A stretch of 64,000 bases of DNA from Channallabes apus (Eukaryota; Chordata; Actinopteri; Siluriformes; Clariidae). Positions within the stretch are counted from its first letter, which is position 1. Each line of letters begins with the position of its first letter. A program made the translations under genes and the position numbers. Below are positions 33,827 to 45,903 of the stretch, one piece after another. The notes beneath the pieces are model-generated. The model saw nothing but the letters and a program-made list of their open reading frames with translations. It had not been told where the DNA came from and did not search any database. The stretch covers positions 6,931,203 to 6,995,202 of the forward strand of contig CM060131.1 in NCBI GenBank assembly GCA_030522415.1, given 5' to 3'.

Positions 33827-34170
33827 TGTGACGGTTAACCCCTAGAGGGCGCCTAACGCCCGCTTTTGGTTTTAGTTTGTAGTTTGTTTTTGTTTGATAT
33901 TTGACTTCAGTTCCCAGTTTGCACCTCGGTCAGGTGACGTAGAAGCTCACCTGAACCGAGGGAAGTTAATTTGTTTATGTTTGTTATAAATAGCCTGACT
34001 GAACAGCAGTCAGGCGTCTAGCTTTTGTTATAGTTAAGTTCCGTTTGTGTTTGGAGTTTATGTTTGCCTTTAAATGCCAAATAAAAGGACATTGTTAAAC
34101 CGTCAGCTCGCTTCCTCCGCATTCATGCCACGCACACACTCCAGACGCAGACATAGAGGGAATCGTGACA
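33827..34170 (+). repeat. 5' LTR of the non-autonomous LTR element
   Basis: TGTGACGG...CGTGACA ends; TATA-like TTATAAATAG and polyadenylation-type AAATAAAAGG inside. No standard TGG primer-binding site is obvious after it. Confidence 0.9.
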
Positions 34171-34193
34171 GAAAGCTAGACCGTTCAAGTGGC

Positions 34194-36008
34194 ATGGCGG
34201 AGGTTCCCCCCCGGGACGAATTTTGGGGGGGCGTGATTACCATCTCCAACGAGCTGGCGGACTGGCTAGAGGACAGCGAGGAGGACATGTACCACAGCTG
34301 GGAGTACAGCTTGCTGATGGAGCAGGAGGGCTTGCGGGAAGACAGCGAGGAGCACAGCGAGACAGAGTTCTGGCAAAGCTGGTAGAACTGCAGGTACGCC
34401 GAGGAGGCGGAGAGGCAGGAGGAGAAAGCGACACAGAGGGAGAGGATGGCGCAGCAGAGCTGGGAAGGCTGCGGGCTCGCCATCCGGCGCACACCGCCGA
34501 GAGGTGTAGCAGCCGAGGGAGAGACAGAGGAGTTCTACAGGCAGTGGGCAGAGCGCAACGAGGAGTGCATTCGTGACCTGCGCGAGCAGGTGCTGCAGCT
34601 CCAACTGCAGTTCGTCCAGGTTCGGGAGAACCAGCCTGTAGTCCCGGAAGCGATCCCCCTCCCGGATCTGGACGATGCACTCCTCCCCCGGCCACTGCCT
34701 GAACCTGCCACGGAGGACAGTGCGCTAGCGTGTCAGCAGCCGCTGTGCCATGCACCCGTTCTTCCGCCGCCTCCCGGCTTTGAGGATGGAGAGTTAGCGT
34801 GTCAGCAGCCGCTGACCGCCGCACTCATCATGCCGCCGCCTCCCGGCTTTGAGGACAGCGAGCCAGCGTGTCAGCAGCAGCTGACCGACGCTCCCGTTCT
34901 GCCGCCGCCTCCCGGCTTCGAGGACAGCGAGCCAGCGTGTCAGCAGCCGCTGTCCGACACATGCGTTCTTCTGCCGCCTCCCGGCTTTGAGGACGACGTT
35001 GAGCCGTGGAGCACACTGCACGCTCCAACGCCGCTGTCGAGCGCACTGCACGCTCCAACGCCGTCGTCGAGCGTCGTGCACGCTCCAGAGCCGTCGTCGA
35101 GCGTCGTGCACGCTCCAGAGCCGTCGTTGAGCGTCGTGCACGCTCCAGAGCCGTCGTCGAGCGCACTGCACGCTCCAACGCCGCTGTCGAGCGCACTGCA
35201 CGCTCCAACGCCGCTGTCGAGCGCACTGCACGCTCCAACGTCGCTGTCGAGCGCACTGCACGCTCCAACGCCGCTGTCGAGCGCACTGCACGCTCCAACG
35301 CCGCTGTCGAGCGCACTGCACGCTCCAACGCCGCTGTCGAGCGCACTGCACGCTCCAACGCCGCTGTCGAGCGCACTGCACGCTCCAACGCCGTCGTCGA
35401 GCGCACTGCACGCTCCAGAGCCGTCGTCGAGCGTCGTGCACGCTCCAGAGCCGTCGTCGAGCGTCGTGCACGCTCCAGAGCCGTCGTCGAGCGTCGTGCA
35501 CGCTCCAGAGCCGTCGTCGAGCGTCGTGCACGCTCCAGAGCCGTCGTCGAGCGCACTGCACGCTCCAGGGCCGTCGTCGAGCGCACTGCACGCTCCAGGG
35601 CCGTCGTCGAGCGCACTGCATGCTCCAGGGCCGTCGTCGAGCGCAGTGAGCGCTCCAACGCCTCCGTCGAGCGCAGTGAGCGCTCCAACGCCTCCGTCGA
35701 GCACTCCAACGCCTCCGTCGAGCGCAGTGAGCACTCCAACGCCTCCGTCGAGCGCAGTGAGCGCTCCAACGCCTCCGTCGAGCGCAGTGAGCGCTCCAAC
35801 GCCTCCGTCGAGCGCAGTGAGCGCTCCAACGCCTCCGTCGAGCGCAGTGAGCGCTCCAACGCCTCCGTCGAGCACGTCTCCGGGACCGTCACCCAGCCTC
35901 CTGGTCAGGAGGCCGAAGGTAGTACTGTGGGGTGGGTGCCCGGGGCCTCCGGCGATGCTCCGGAGGAGCATTTCTTTGGGGGGGAGTACTGTGACGGTTA
36001 ACCCCTAG
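34194..36008 (+). CDS. Repeat-rich gag-like protein of the LTR element (one in-frame TAG)
   Basis: From ATG 34194 the frame is open to 36008 apart from a TAG at 34383-34385 (about 604 codons in all). N-terminal acidic W-rich part, then a Q/E coiled-coil (residues about 125-150), then four copies of a P-P-P-G-F-E-D / A-C-Q-Q unit, then about 28 copies of a 10-residue unit of the S-S-A-L-H-A-P-T-P type, ending inside the 3' LTR. Position and the coiled coil suggest a remnant gag, but no capsid or zinc knuckle is seen. Function unknown. Confidence 0.5.
35010..35880 (+). repeat. 30-bp coding minisatellite
   Basis: About 28 tandem units built on GAGCGCACTGCACGCTCCAA plus CGCCGCTGTC; blocks of four unit types are clustered (ALHAPTP, VVHAPEP, ALHAPGP, AVSAPTP), one unit is shortened. 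The length is a multiple of three, so the frame is kept. Confidence 0.95.
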
Positions 36009-36333
36009 AGGGCGCCTAACGCCCGCTTTTGGTTTTAGTTTGTAGTTTGTTTTTGTTTGATATTTGACTTCAGTTCCCAGTTTGCACCTCGGTCAGGTGA
36101 CGTAGAAGCTCACCTGAACCGAGGGAAGTTAATTTGTTTATGTTTGTTATAAATAGCCTGACTGAACAGCAGTCAGGCGTCTAGCTTTTGTTATAGTTAA
36201 GTTCCGTTTGTGTTTGGAGTTTATGTTTGCCTTTAAATGCCAAATAAAAGGACATTGTTAAACCGTCAGCTCGCTTCCTCCGCATTCATGCCACGCACAC
36301 ACTCCAGACGCAGACATAGAGGGAATCGTGACA
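35990..36333 (+). repeat. 3' LTR of the non-autonomous LTR element
   Basis: Same length and, as far as read, same sequence as 33827-34170; followed by the GTTAT duplication. Confidence 0.9.
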
Positions 36334-36338
36334 GTTAT

Positions 36339-37340
36339 TCGTTTGCAATATAAACCAAAATGCATTAACCATATAATATAAACCAAAATATAAACCAAAA
36401 TATTTAATTTGCTGTATTACATATTTATGCCGTCTCATCAAACTCGCAACTCACTCCGAAGAGCATCCTTCTCTGCCTTGCAAACTCCCAACTCACTCTG
36501 AAGGGTACCAATCTCTGACTCTGTCTGTTTCCTTCCTTCACAGAATTCTGTTGACCAGGGCTTGCAATTTAATATCGTATATAATATTTAATATTGGCAT
36601 AATATCCCCGCCCCAATTCTCACAGCTGTACAGTATGAATTGAAATAATAACAATAGTGTTTTTCTTTACTGAATAGGCAGAGCCTCTGAATACAGTGCG
36701 CCTTTTTAACAGGGGTGGGGATAAGTAAACAGCAGGGAAACTGACTGACCATTTTAGTAATAACATACGTTATTCAACATACGTTGATGTCTTTGGTTTC
36801 GGCTGTGAGTGGATGCGCTGTAGTAATCCACGTTTTATACAAATTACATAACCTGATTTCCCCCCCATTAATTTATATAAAAGCAGACATTTTGCTTTCT
36901 GTATCTGTATTTCAGTCATGATAAAACTAACATATTTTTGCCGTGTAGTGCGCGCGCAACATCTAACGGGCGTTCACACAGCTGACCAAATCGTCATTAG
37001 CGTGCCCCTCCCCCAAACAGCGCAGCGAGGAGCATTTACATTTAAACAGGTTTTACAGGTGTGCTTTGCAAAGTCAGACACATACAAATGCAAATAATAC
37101 ACCCCCCCAAGTGTGAATAGCTGTTCTCACCTACAGTATACACTCGGAGAAACTAAAATCACCACTGTTCATGGTTTCAGCAAACTGGGGAGGATCTTGG
37201 ATCTTATATCATATCATATTATATTGATAAAATATCAATTTTGGAATCCATAGACGCTCAAACAGCAAAAGAACATGATAATAATAATCAAAAGAGTAAT
37301 ATTATTATTTTTGCTGTTTATGTCCACCATTAAAGTAATT
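36339..37340. other. Non-coding part of copy 3
   Basis: No gene seen. On the minus strand 36425-36530 has a short heptad-like coding look (S-E-L-G-V-C-K-A-E-K-D-A-L) followed by a stop; too short to name. Confidence 0.35.
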
Positions 37341-37733
37341 AAACTGAGTCATTTACATAAATCACTGATCACATTTAAACAATTTATTCATACAGATGTA
37401 CATGTTTTATACACCCTAAAAAATGCTGGGTTAAAAACAACCCAGTCTGGGTTGTTTTTAATCCAGCTGCTAGGTAAATATAGGACTAACTAAATGCTGG
37501 GTTAATTTAACCCAGAAAGATGGGTTATTTGTTTAACCCAACAAGGTGGTTTAAATATTCAATCCAAATGCTACGTCATATTTAACTATAATGCTGGGTT
37601 AATTCTACCACATAAATTGATCAAATGTTCTACCCATATGTTTGGGGTTTGTTGGTTCATTTAACTGGAATGTTGGGTTAATTCTACCTCACAAATAGGT
37701 TGTTATTATTATTTTCATGTTTTACAGTGAATC

Positions 37734-37769
<36 letters not shown>

Positions 37770-39084
37770 ACCCATGTCTATTAAACAATTAAATTATTTT
37801 GATATACTGGTCTATTACAAAAAAAAATACATATATGCAATAAACAACATCCTATTACAGGTTCTTAGAAAAAACATTTATTTTTCAAAAGCACAAGAAC
37901 AGATAATCAACAGTGACATCATTACTATACTATTACTGATAAGGGCAGAATGGAGTAATTGCACAAATAGACTGAGGCAGCTTCTACAGAGCAGGATCTC
38001 TCTTCTGCAGAACAAAACTACAGTATCCAGCCCTGGTCTCATTTTAACATACAAACACTGTCTATGACTTTTCAGGTAGGCCTCGCTATTTCATAGCAAC
38101 ATTACAACATTACTGAGAGCAGCGCTGGTCATTATCTTCCAACATCAGGATGTAGGGGTACGGCCTCGACACTTCAGCCACAATGTTGGTTCCAACCTTA
38201 GAAAGAAAGAAATGAAAAAGTTACAATTTTGCTGAATAGCAAAGATTAAACTGAATAAGACTATTAATTTAGTGTGAAATTGGATTGATACTAAAAAAAT
38301 TACAAAGCTGCCCATTAAGATAGGGTATAGGTAACCTAAAACAAAAACATGAAAATAACAAAAATAAAACAGCAGAATAAGCATGGCTTTTAGGATACAG
38401 CTCTTTATGTCAGACTAGTTGATATTGTAGTCTGCATTGATTTTAAGCTAATTACCGAAAAAATGTCATAGCTGGTGTCATACTGGTACATTACAATCAC
38501 CAAAATATTACCACTTCCATCTAGTATATCTGTACCGCTGTAGTTGGCGCGCTGACTGATAGTTAATTTAACTTTGGTTAAAGAGGGCTACCTGGTTAGC
38601 TTACATGCTATTACTGGTGATACATTTGCATACTTGCCAAAGGGGGAAAGGTGTAAAATATTCCTATAACTCGGGAGAAACGCAGGAGAAATTTGACCGC
38701 AGAGTAAATTACTAGCTGGTGAAAAACGGGAGGGTTAGCAGGTCTGTATATTTGTGAGAGGGTCAGTGTTTTGTAACACCCCAGCATTTTATCTTCTCAA
38801 GCAGTGAGATTAATAAAGTTCTAAAGTGGTTGCTAACGCTAGCAAACTAACTAAATGCCTGCATCATTTAACATGCCTGCTACAGTTAACAGTTTAGCAT
38901 TCATTCATCACTTCACCATCTTCGTAACCCTGCAAACATTCTACAGAGAAAGCTAAAAAGCTCAGACATCTTAGCCGTTTCTTTCATACACAGGTGGGGT
39001 GGCTAGCAGCTATTCTCAGCTACATTATCATCCAGTACCTCAGACCAGCCGGAAAGTTTGTGTGTAACCTTAACACAGTAAATA

Positions 39085-39111
39085 TACATCTCTATATATC
39101 TATCTATATAA

Positions 39112-39178
<67 letters not shown>

Positions 39179-39215
39179 TATATATATATTTATATAAATA
39201 TATAAATATATTTAC
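39085..39215. repeat. (TA)n microsatellite
   Basis: Long TATATA run with occasional TTTATA/AAATA interruptions. Confidence 0.95.
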
Positions 39216-39354
39216 TCTACAGTAAATATACATTCACATTAGACATTGTGACTGTGACCATACCTAATTGCAATCTCTCCTCCTCTTCTCTTCCTCCCCC
39301 TCTTTCTCTTTCCTCTCTCCCCCTGTCTCCCCCTTTCACTCTTTCTCTCTCTCT

Positions 39355-39998
39355 CTCTGTCGAGCTACACATGTGGTTCCTGAGCTGCCAGTGATCCAGA
39401 CTCCCTCTGCCCTCCGGACCTGTCTGATCCATCCTGGTGCCCGGTTTCTGGTTGGAGGTCTCATCGCATGGATGCCCCGTGTGTCTCTTTAGGATGCGTC
39501 TGGTGTCTGGGGATGATTCTCTATACTTAGAAGATGGTTCTGGCCTCGACTGGTGTGGTCAGCTGTTTCTCTGAGGACTTGACAATTCGATAGTTCAGGA
39601 CTGGAACTTTCTACAAGTCTATCTGAGTCTCGAATAACTACTGGACTCCATTTTACATCAAGTATTATAACATCAATTAACATCAACTATTATAGCTGAA
39701 CCTAACACTTAACACTGTATAAATGCAGATCATTTCGTGCTATCTGTTTCACCCAGATGAGGATGGGTTCCCTGTCGAGTCTGGTTCCTCTCAAGGTTTC
39801 TTCCTATTACCGTCTCAGGGAGTATTTCCTTGCCACTGTCGCCCTCGGGCTTGCTCGCCAGGGAATATCTGAACATTTTGATTCATACACATTCACATTC
39901 CATACAAACTTAAATAATTCTTTTGATTGTGTAAAGCTGTTTTGAGACAATGTCAACTGTTAAAAGCGCTATACAAATAAAACTGAACTGAACTGAAC
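39355..39998 (+). repeat. L2-type LINE 3' end
   Basis: CAGATGAGGATGGGTTCCCT, GGTTCCTCTCAAGGTTTCTT, CTTGCCACTGTCGCCCTCGG, TGTAAAGCTGTTTTGAGACA and AAAAGCGCTATACAAATAAA followed by an AACTG pentanucleotide tail: the standard 3' end of an abundant fish L2-like LINE. A pyrimidine-rich tract (39275-39360) precedes it. Confidence 0.75.
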
Positions 39999-41945
39999 AC
40001 GGTAACAGTAATACATGTTACATATAGTAATTATTTTTTCAGGCATATGTGAATTAGGTGAGTGAACATGTGTATACAGACCTTGTATTTAACGCCATTT
40101 TCCCTTAAATGTCCGAGGAGGATGAACCGTCATCAGCGGTGTGAGAGCTCAAGAGACACGAAGCTGAGTGACAGCCGCTGAATCCACCGGTGAACTTTGG
40201 GGGAGGGGCCAAGCAAACTTCAACCCAGCAGCTGGGTTACACAAAAACTACCCAACTCTTTGAAAATAACCCAAAAAAATGACCCAACAACGGCAACCCA
40301 GCGTTTGGGTAGAAAAAACAACCCAGCATTTTTTAGAGTGTAGGATTGTTACTGAAGAACTTTGGCAGCGGGCACACCTAATAATAAATGCCGGATTATT
40401 ATTATTTTTTTATTTATAGTTTTATATAAATAAAAATGCTTTTATAAATGTGGGCTACTGTTATCTACTTCAAATATTTGTTAAAACAGCCAGGAAACTC
40501 ACTCTGACCATTTTAATAATTCATAAGGTAGTGATTCCTTTGGTTACGGCTGTGCTGATCATGTCATCTCGTCGTCAGTGAGCGCGCCTATAATTCACTT
40601 CTCATACGAATTACATAATCTAATATTTTTTTTTCATTAGTTTATATTAAAGCAGATATTTCTCTTTCTATAAGTATATATTTTTCACGTCTGTGAGGCG
40701 AGTATACACGGAGTTTGGGTTCATTTTCTGACGCGCTCAAGTTCACCAAAATCAATACAGAACCCCGTTTACTTTATTTATTTAACAAAATCATAAAGTT
40801 TTTTCGTCATTGTGAGTGCACCTAAATAAAAGTAGAGTCTTATAACTTTGCCGAGTTTTGATCTAAAGTCAGATGAACGCGCGCGCCGATATGAGAGATT
40901 AGATATCTCTTTCAGCAAACACATACTGTATTAATGGTGTTAAATAAGCGCTATGCGGCGCTGGGAGAAACGCACGCCGATGTCAGTCCCTAGCATTTAC
41001 TTACATCTAAACTGAGTCATTTACATAAATCACTGATCACATTTAAACAATTTATTCATACAGATGTACATGTTTTATAGGTTACTGAAGAACTTTGGCA
41101 GCGGGCACACCTAATAATAAATGCCGGATTATTATAATTTTTTTTATTTATAGTTTTATATAAATAAAAATGCTTTTATAAATGTGGGCTACTGTTATCT
41201 ACTTCAAATATTTGTTAAAACAGCCAGGAAACTCACTCTGACCATTTTAATAATTCATTGATAAGGTAGTGATTCCTTTGGTTACGGCTGTGTTGATCAT
41301 GTCATCTCGTCGTCAGTGAGCGCGCCTATAATTCACTTCTCATACGAATTACATAATCTAATTTTTTTTTTCATTAGTTTTTATTAAAGCAGATATTTCT
41401 CTTTCTATAAGTATATATTTTTCACGTCTGTGCGGCAAGTATACACGGAGTTTGGGTTCATTTTCTGATGCACCAAAATCAATACAGAACCCCGTTTACT
41501 TTATTTATTTAACAAAATCATAAAGTTTTTTCGTCATTGTGTGTGCACCTAAATAAAAGTAGAGTCTTATGAGTCTTATGAAAGCTCTAAGATGACACAA
41601 GACCCTACACGTGTAGCCTTTCTACTATAATTACACAGTTTACAACGTTTACGTTGCTTAAATTCGATCCTAAAAAACTGAATTTAATTTTAATTATAAA
41701 TTTGTACTGTAATGTTACTACTGTGATTATGAATTCGTTTATTTACAATGTTTCACTTTATTTTATCTGCAATGACGTGCAGCTGTGGACGACCTGCGCC
41801 TCATTAAGCCTGGAGAGAACGAGCTGATGCCTGAGGCGTCAGTCTATAGTTATATAGCGCCACTCAGTGGTAAAAGCCAGCAAACGCCCAAACGCAAATG
41901 CTGACGCCATACGCTGCGACGGTAGAAGTCGCATACTGCCTGTGC

Positions 41946-43270
41946 ACCCTCTGTATGTATATTACCTTTAGTCTTGTGTTTGTGTTTATGTTCTGTAAAG
42001 AAACGTTTGCAAAAAAAATCGCTAAAGTTTGCTAGCGGATAGCACAGAATGCACGATATTACAAATATATATTTTTATGGCATATACACTTTATTGCATG
42101 CTACAAACAAATATGAAAGTTCAGTAGCACGGCAGTTTGCCGAGCATTTGATAACGCATTGTTTGTTTTTGCTTACGGACATATGTGTACATGTAAATGA
42201 ACGGTGCTTACACTATTCTTACTTATTGCAATGTGACCACAGTTTTGTAATTTATATTCTGTATATGGACGGCTGAGGAAACCCGAAGGCTCATCCGTGT
42301 TCGTGGTGAAAATGAGCAACTTTTTTAAAAATCAAAATACGGCACAAAAAACCTTTGGGAGTGAGTAATCTCTCTCTTATTGGAATGTGTGATAAACATC
42401 GGCGCATGTCCTCTGACGTAACATTAGGAACTAGCGACAACGTATGATGACGTATAACAGTGTTGTAGTGGTGTCCCATTTCTTAGGGGAAATATTTATA
42501 CCCTTCCCCTTTCCACTTCGTTTCAAGGGACAAGGGGAAGGGGTAGAAAATAGAATTGGGATTGAGCCTAAGTAAAACTCACCCGTAATTGTCAGGTAAA
42601 ATCTACTTAATTAAATTAACAATAAAAGAAATCAAGTAAAAGTTACATAATTATATTTAATGCACAAATTAGATTTATTTAAAATAATCAAGTAAAGTTA
42701 ATTCATTGTTGTTTCAGCAGGAACCTTGATTTTATGAAATTATCATTTTGTTTTGTGAGATTTTCCCTTACTTGGTTTTATCAATTTATATTACTCCCTA
42801 TAATAATGTAAACATTGCTAATTTATGTTTTGGAAAGAAACTTAAGTAATTATTTCATCTATATCTTTCATAAATCACAACTAAAATATAATTAAACAGT
42901 TTATTCACCAACATTACCAAATATTTGTGACATTCACAGTCTAGATACAGGTTGTCTTTTTAATAAAAGGGCATTCAGCTATATTTTGCATCCATAGAAA
43001 CAACTGCACGGCACCAGGGCCTGAAATACTTGTTTTAAACAAAATTGTGTAAAATAATAATAATAATAAATAAATAAAATACAGCATTCATTTAGAAATA
43101 AAATACTGCAGAAAATACATTAAACAAACTGTAGAATAAACGTTAAACTAGTGCACTCTGGACTAGTGCACTTAAAAGTATGCCATTGAAACCATAACGC
43201 ATTAAAACATTTTAAGCTGAACATGTAAACACAACATGTAAAGACTTGTAGTCAAGCCAAATCAAATGTT
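41946..43270. other. Non-coding stretch with a short transposon terminus
   Basis: 42470-42575 has the self-complementary CCCTTCCCCTTTCC / GGACAAGGGGAAGGGG with TTGGGATTGAG, typical of a fish TIR-element end. Remaining sequence is AT-rich without a gene. Confidence 0.4.
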
Positions 43271-43513
43271 TTAAGATGATAACTTCATCTTTAAAGCTTG
43301 CACTTTTGGTGATAGCTTAATCCCATCAAGTTCTAGAAGAACTTTCTGAAAATAGCTCAAATGTGTAGCGCAGTGCTCGGAGCTATTGCCACATTCTTGC
43401 AAAATTTCCTCTCCTTCAAGGATTATGGATACACCAACCGGTTCTTCCCCTTCAACAGCACGGACGACAAGGATTTTAAGAATGTGCATACTGGCATCAC
43501 TTCGTCTGTCCCC
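43271..43513 (-). pseudogene. Terminal exon of a fish multigene-family protein
   Basis: Minus-strand exon after a TTTTATGCAG acceptor, open for 80 codons to a stop. It reads G-D-R-R-S-D-A-S-M-H-I-L-K-I, then E-G-E-E-P-V-G-V-S-I-I-L-E-G, then V-L-L-E-L-D-G, K-L-S-P-K-V-Q-A-L-K and ends. This is the C-terminal pattern of a large group of teleost predicted proteins of unknown function, the same group as the exons at 23.1-23.8 kb. The middle of the usual exon is missing and no convincing upstream exons were found, so it is scored as a remnant although the frame itself is intact. Confidence 0.45.
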
Positions 43514-45200
43514 CTGCATAAAATGTACAAGAAAATAAATTATTTATTTTGAGAAACAAAAAAAAAATCTGAATTGCTTCAACCTGTGCTGACTTCATTT
43601 CACAGAGAAAATAATAATAATAAAAATAATTGATAATAAAAAATGACCATCACCATATACTTCAGATTGTTAAACTTGGGTTAAATTGCTTTAGCAATAA
43701 TCTTGCATCAATAAAACATTGTAAAACATGGCATGAGATGGCTACACTCCATAGATTACTCTGCACCTTTACAGTGTCAGGAAATCCTATGATGAATGCT
43801 GAGTTTGTATTTAAAGGGTTAGTCCAAACATGAAAATTCGTTCAATAATTACTCAGATTTATATATTCATTTGCATTTATATGCTTCTGTCCATTGCAAC
43901 AAACACTATATTCAAGGTATTAATAAATTGTATAATTAATAAGAAAACAATGCTTTACCAGGAAATCATCAAAGAGATCCTCTTCAGATTCATGTCTCAT
44001 CTTTACGCTTTGTTTCTGTGAAAATATTTACATTGTATCATTACATAATCTTTTATTCGTACAACTACATTGAGGCATTTCTTCATCTTTTGTAAGTTTG
44101 CCTTTATCCAAAGCAAATTACAAAAGAGGAAGGCATCAAGCATGTCAAGCAGTGTTACTAACACAAAGTTTCGGACACCGTTAGAAAAATACAAGATAGA
44201 TCAGTGAGGGATTAAGGAAAAAGTGAGAAGCAAGAATCATGTGTGGAAAGATTAAGCATGCAAGGTCACAGGATGACTCTACTTCTTTTTATTGTCTGCA
44301 ATGCGATTTAGACAAATTAGAGCTGCTGTCAATACTGTATGAACATATGCACAGGTTCTTTACTCGTAACTCATTAATATAGTTCGGCTTCAGAAAAAAA
44401 AAGTTTATTGCTAGTGCTCTTTTACCATTTAATGCTTTAACACACACGACTCAGTTTGTTCAGAAATGGCATCTCACTGGCGAGCCTTTGTCTGAACACG
44501 CCGTTTTCACGAGGTGTGGGGGTAAGAAACACACATCTCGGTTTATTAATCCGCGTGCTCAGTTCGTTATTATTTTATTTATTTACCACGGGACCCCTGG
44601 GGGGCTCCGTAGGTTCAGGTTTTTACACGAAAACGGTGTTTTGTGAATCTCCACACCATTAAAAACTGAAATATTGCTAATTGTACGTCCTGAGATTAAG
44701 ATGAACATTAATTGGGAGTCATGAAAGCGAGAATCACATCCAAAAAAGAAAGCTAAACTCACCTCGAACACGACAAACTCCAGCTCCAGCCACGCCGTGT
44801 TGTACCTCCATGATGATTCCCAACCGACTGGTCCACAGCGCGGGCACAGCGTCTCCAAACACGCATGCGAGGTTTAATTTGCACACATTTTCGGCTTCAG
44901 TAGACACACAATACTTCAGACTGAAACACGACTGCCCCCTACAGGTAATGAAGGGCATGTTCACAGCTTCCCGCACGCAGCCGCGGAAAGTCGCACCAAG
45001 TCACGGGATCCCTTTTCTCGAAACGTGCGTTTTTAAGGGCGACATCTGTATACAGTGCACAAAGTGTTAAGCACTAAGAAATTGTAAAATTTATATACTA
45101 CCATAGTGTAAGCCTATTTAAAATATTACTCAATATATGTAAGCCTATTTAAAATATTACTCAATGAATGTACCCAAATAAATCAACAAACTGGGGTTTG
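43514..45200. other. Mostly non-coding; possible 5' exon on minus strand
   Basis: A minus-strand ATG at about 44812 leads to a GTGTTCGAG|GTGAGT donor-like end near 44760, upstream of the exon at 43271 on that strand; a link between the two is speculation. 44090-44215 resembles a common fish repeat (TTATCCAAAGCAAATTACAA). Confidence 0.3.
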
Positions 45201-45271
45201 AGCACTGGCTGGGAATCGAACCCGGGCCGTCCGCATGGTAAGCGGAACAGCTACCGCTGAGCCACAAGTTG
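45201..45271 (-). pseudogene. tRNA-Gly-like pseudogene
   Basis: Minus strand: D arm GCTCAGCGGTAGC, anticodon stem TCCGC/GCGGA around loop TTACCAT (anticodon ACC), T arm CGGGTTCGATTCCC. The body resembles eukaryotic tRNA-Gly. Only about 4 of 7 acceptor pairs form and ACC is not a standard glycine anticodon in eukaryotes, so it is probably a tRNA-derived relic. Confidence 0.6.
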
Positions 45272-45788
45272 GTTACACTTGCAAAGTCCCTCCACTTGTT
45301 TCTGATTTCCTCTGGGCTTCTCTCATATCCATTCCCAGAAGAGATTTTTTTTGTGCGATTTCATTCCAATTTTTTTTGTCCGAATTTGTAACTGCAAGCT
45401 CTTTTTATTTTAGTAAATTGTGGTTTTCGTGTCATTTTTTCACGTCAACTCTCATTAAACCATGGCTGTATGTAAAGGGACTTATATAGGAAATAATATT
45501 GAGCAAAATAGGTAACAGGTGTTCACAACACAATCCCAGCATTTTCAAAACCCATAATTTCTTTTTATTTTAATTGTACTGATGTATCAATACCAAAAAA
45601 AAAAAATTAGTTCAAATGAAATATTGAAAAATGAAAAATGTTGCGTTTGTGACATTACTACACCACTTCTACGTTACATCACTGCGAACGCGGATTGAAT
45701 GCGAGCCGAAGAGAGAGAGAGAAAAAAAATAAACACACTATACAGTAGGGGGCGATATGTGCCTAAGCAACTACTTCGCCATTGTATT

Positions 45789-45813
45789 GAAGAAGAAGAA
45801 GAAGAAGAAGAAC
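45789..45813 (+). repeat. (GAA)n microsatellite
   Basis: GAAGAAGAAGAAGAAGAAGA run. Confidence 0.9.
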
Positions 45814-45903
45814 GACAATTTAAACCAACATAGTTCTAACCATGGAAGTGCGACACAAATACTATGGTTTTGGGAAACACTTGTGACTAGTTAGTTAGTT
45901 TCT

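Larger units (their letters stand above)
33827..36333 (+). mobile_element. Young non-autonomous LTR retrotransposon
   Basis: Two 344-bp LTRs that look identical, flanked by the 5-bp duplication GTTAT (33822-33826 and 36334-36338). The 2.5 kb element lacks protease, RT and integrase; its only content is one repeat-rich frame. The G-rich tract TTGGGGGGGAGTAC before the 3' LTR is a polypurine tract. Movement would need proteins from a related autonomous element. Matching LTRs indicate recent insertion. Confidence 0.92.
37412..40340. mobile_element. DNA transposon with TA duplication, non-autonomous
   Basis: Ends CACCCTAAAAAATGCTGGGT and, on the other strand, CACTCTAAAAAATGCTGGGT; flanked by TA (37410-37411, 40341-40342). 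Repeated AACCCAGC/GCTGGGTT subterminal motifs lie inside both ends. The empty site is present at 41077-41078 in the second tandem unit. 2929 bp, no transposase recognised. Interior holds a 31-A run (37737-37767), an AT microsatellite and an L2 tail. Confidence 0.9.
37341..41600 (+). repeat. Tandem direct duplication, about 0.74 kb unit
   Basis: Unit 1 (37341-37411 plus 40341 to about 41005) and unit 2 (about 41008-41600) are near-identical: both hold CTGAGTCATTTACATAAATC, ACTTTGGCAGCGGGCACACC and ATCATGTCATCTCGTCGTC. Unit 1 is split by the 2.9 kb element at 37412. Confidence 0.9.
28532..41945 (-). mobile_element. Family-T, large rearranged copy 3 (with nested elements)
   Basis: Begins CAGTGGTTAC after TA (28530-28531) and continues with the right-end module of copy 1 inverted (CGCCAGGTGGCGCAAAGTGA at about 28638). 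It ends near 41945 with the left-end module inverted (TATATAGCGCCACTCAGTGG at about 41855). Between them are tRNA-like units, a fold-back pair, a second right-end module (33060-33145), an LTR element, a DNA element and a tandem duplication. The far terminus is diverged and lacks a clear CCACTG end, so that edge is approximate. No transposase seen. Confidence 0.6.

Noticed and set aside
35010..35880. Regular 30-bp repeats as a CRISPR-like array
   Set aside because: Units are directly adjacent without spacers and code a protein repeat in an LTR element of an animal genome.
34794..36001. Long minus-strand and alternate plus-strand frames (up to 354 codons) over the minisatellite
   Set aside because: They exist only because the 30-bp unit lacks stops in these frames; they have no start context or sequence outside the repeats.
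39003..39233. 76-codon frame over the TA microsatellite
   Set aside because: Translation of a simple repeat (I-Y runs).
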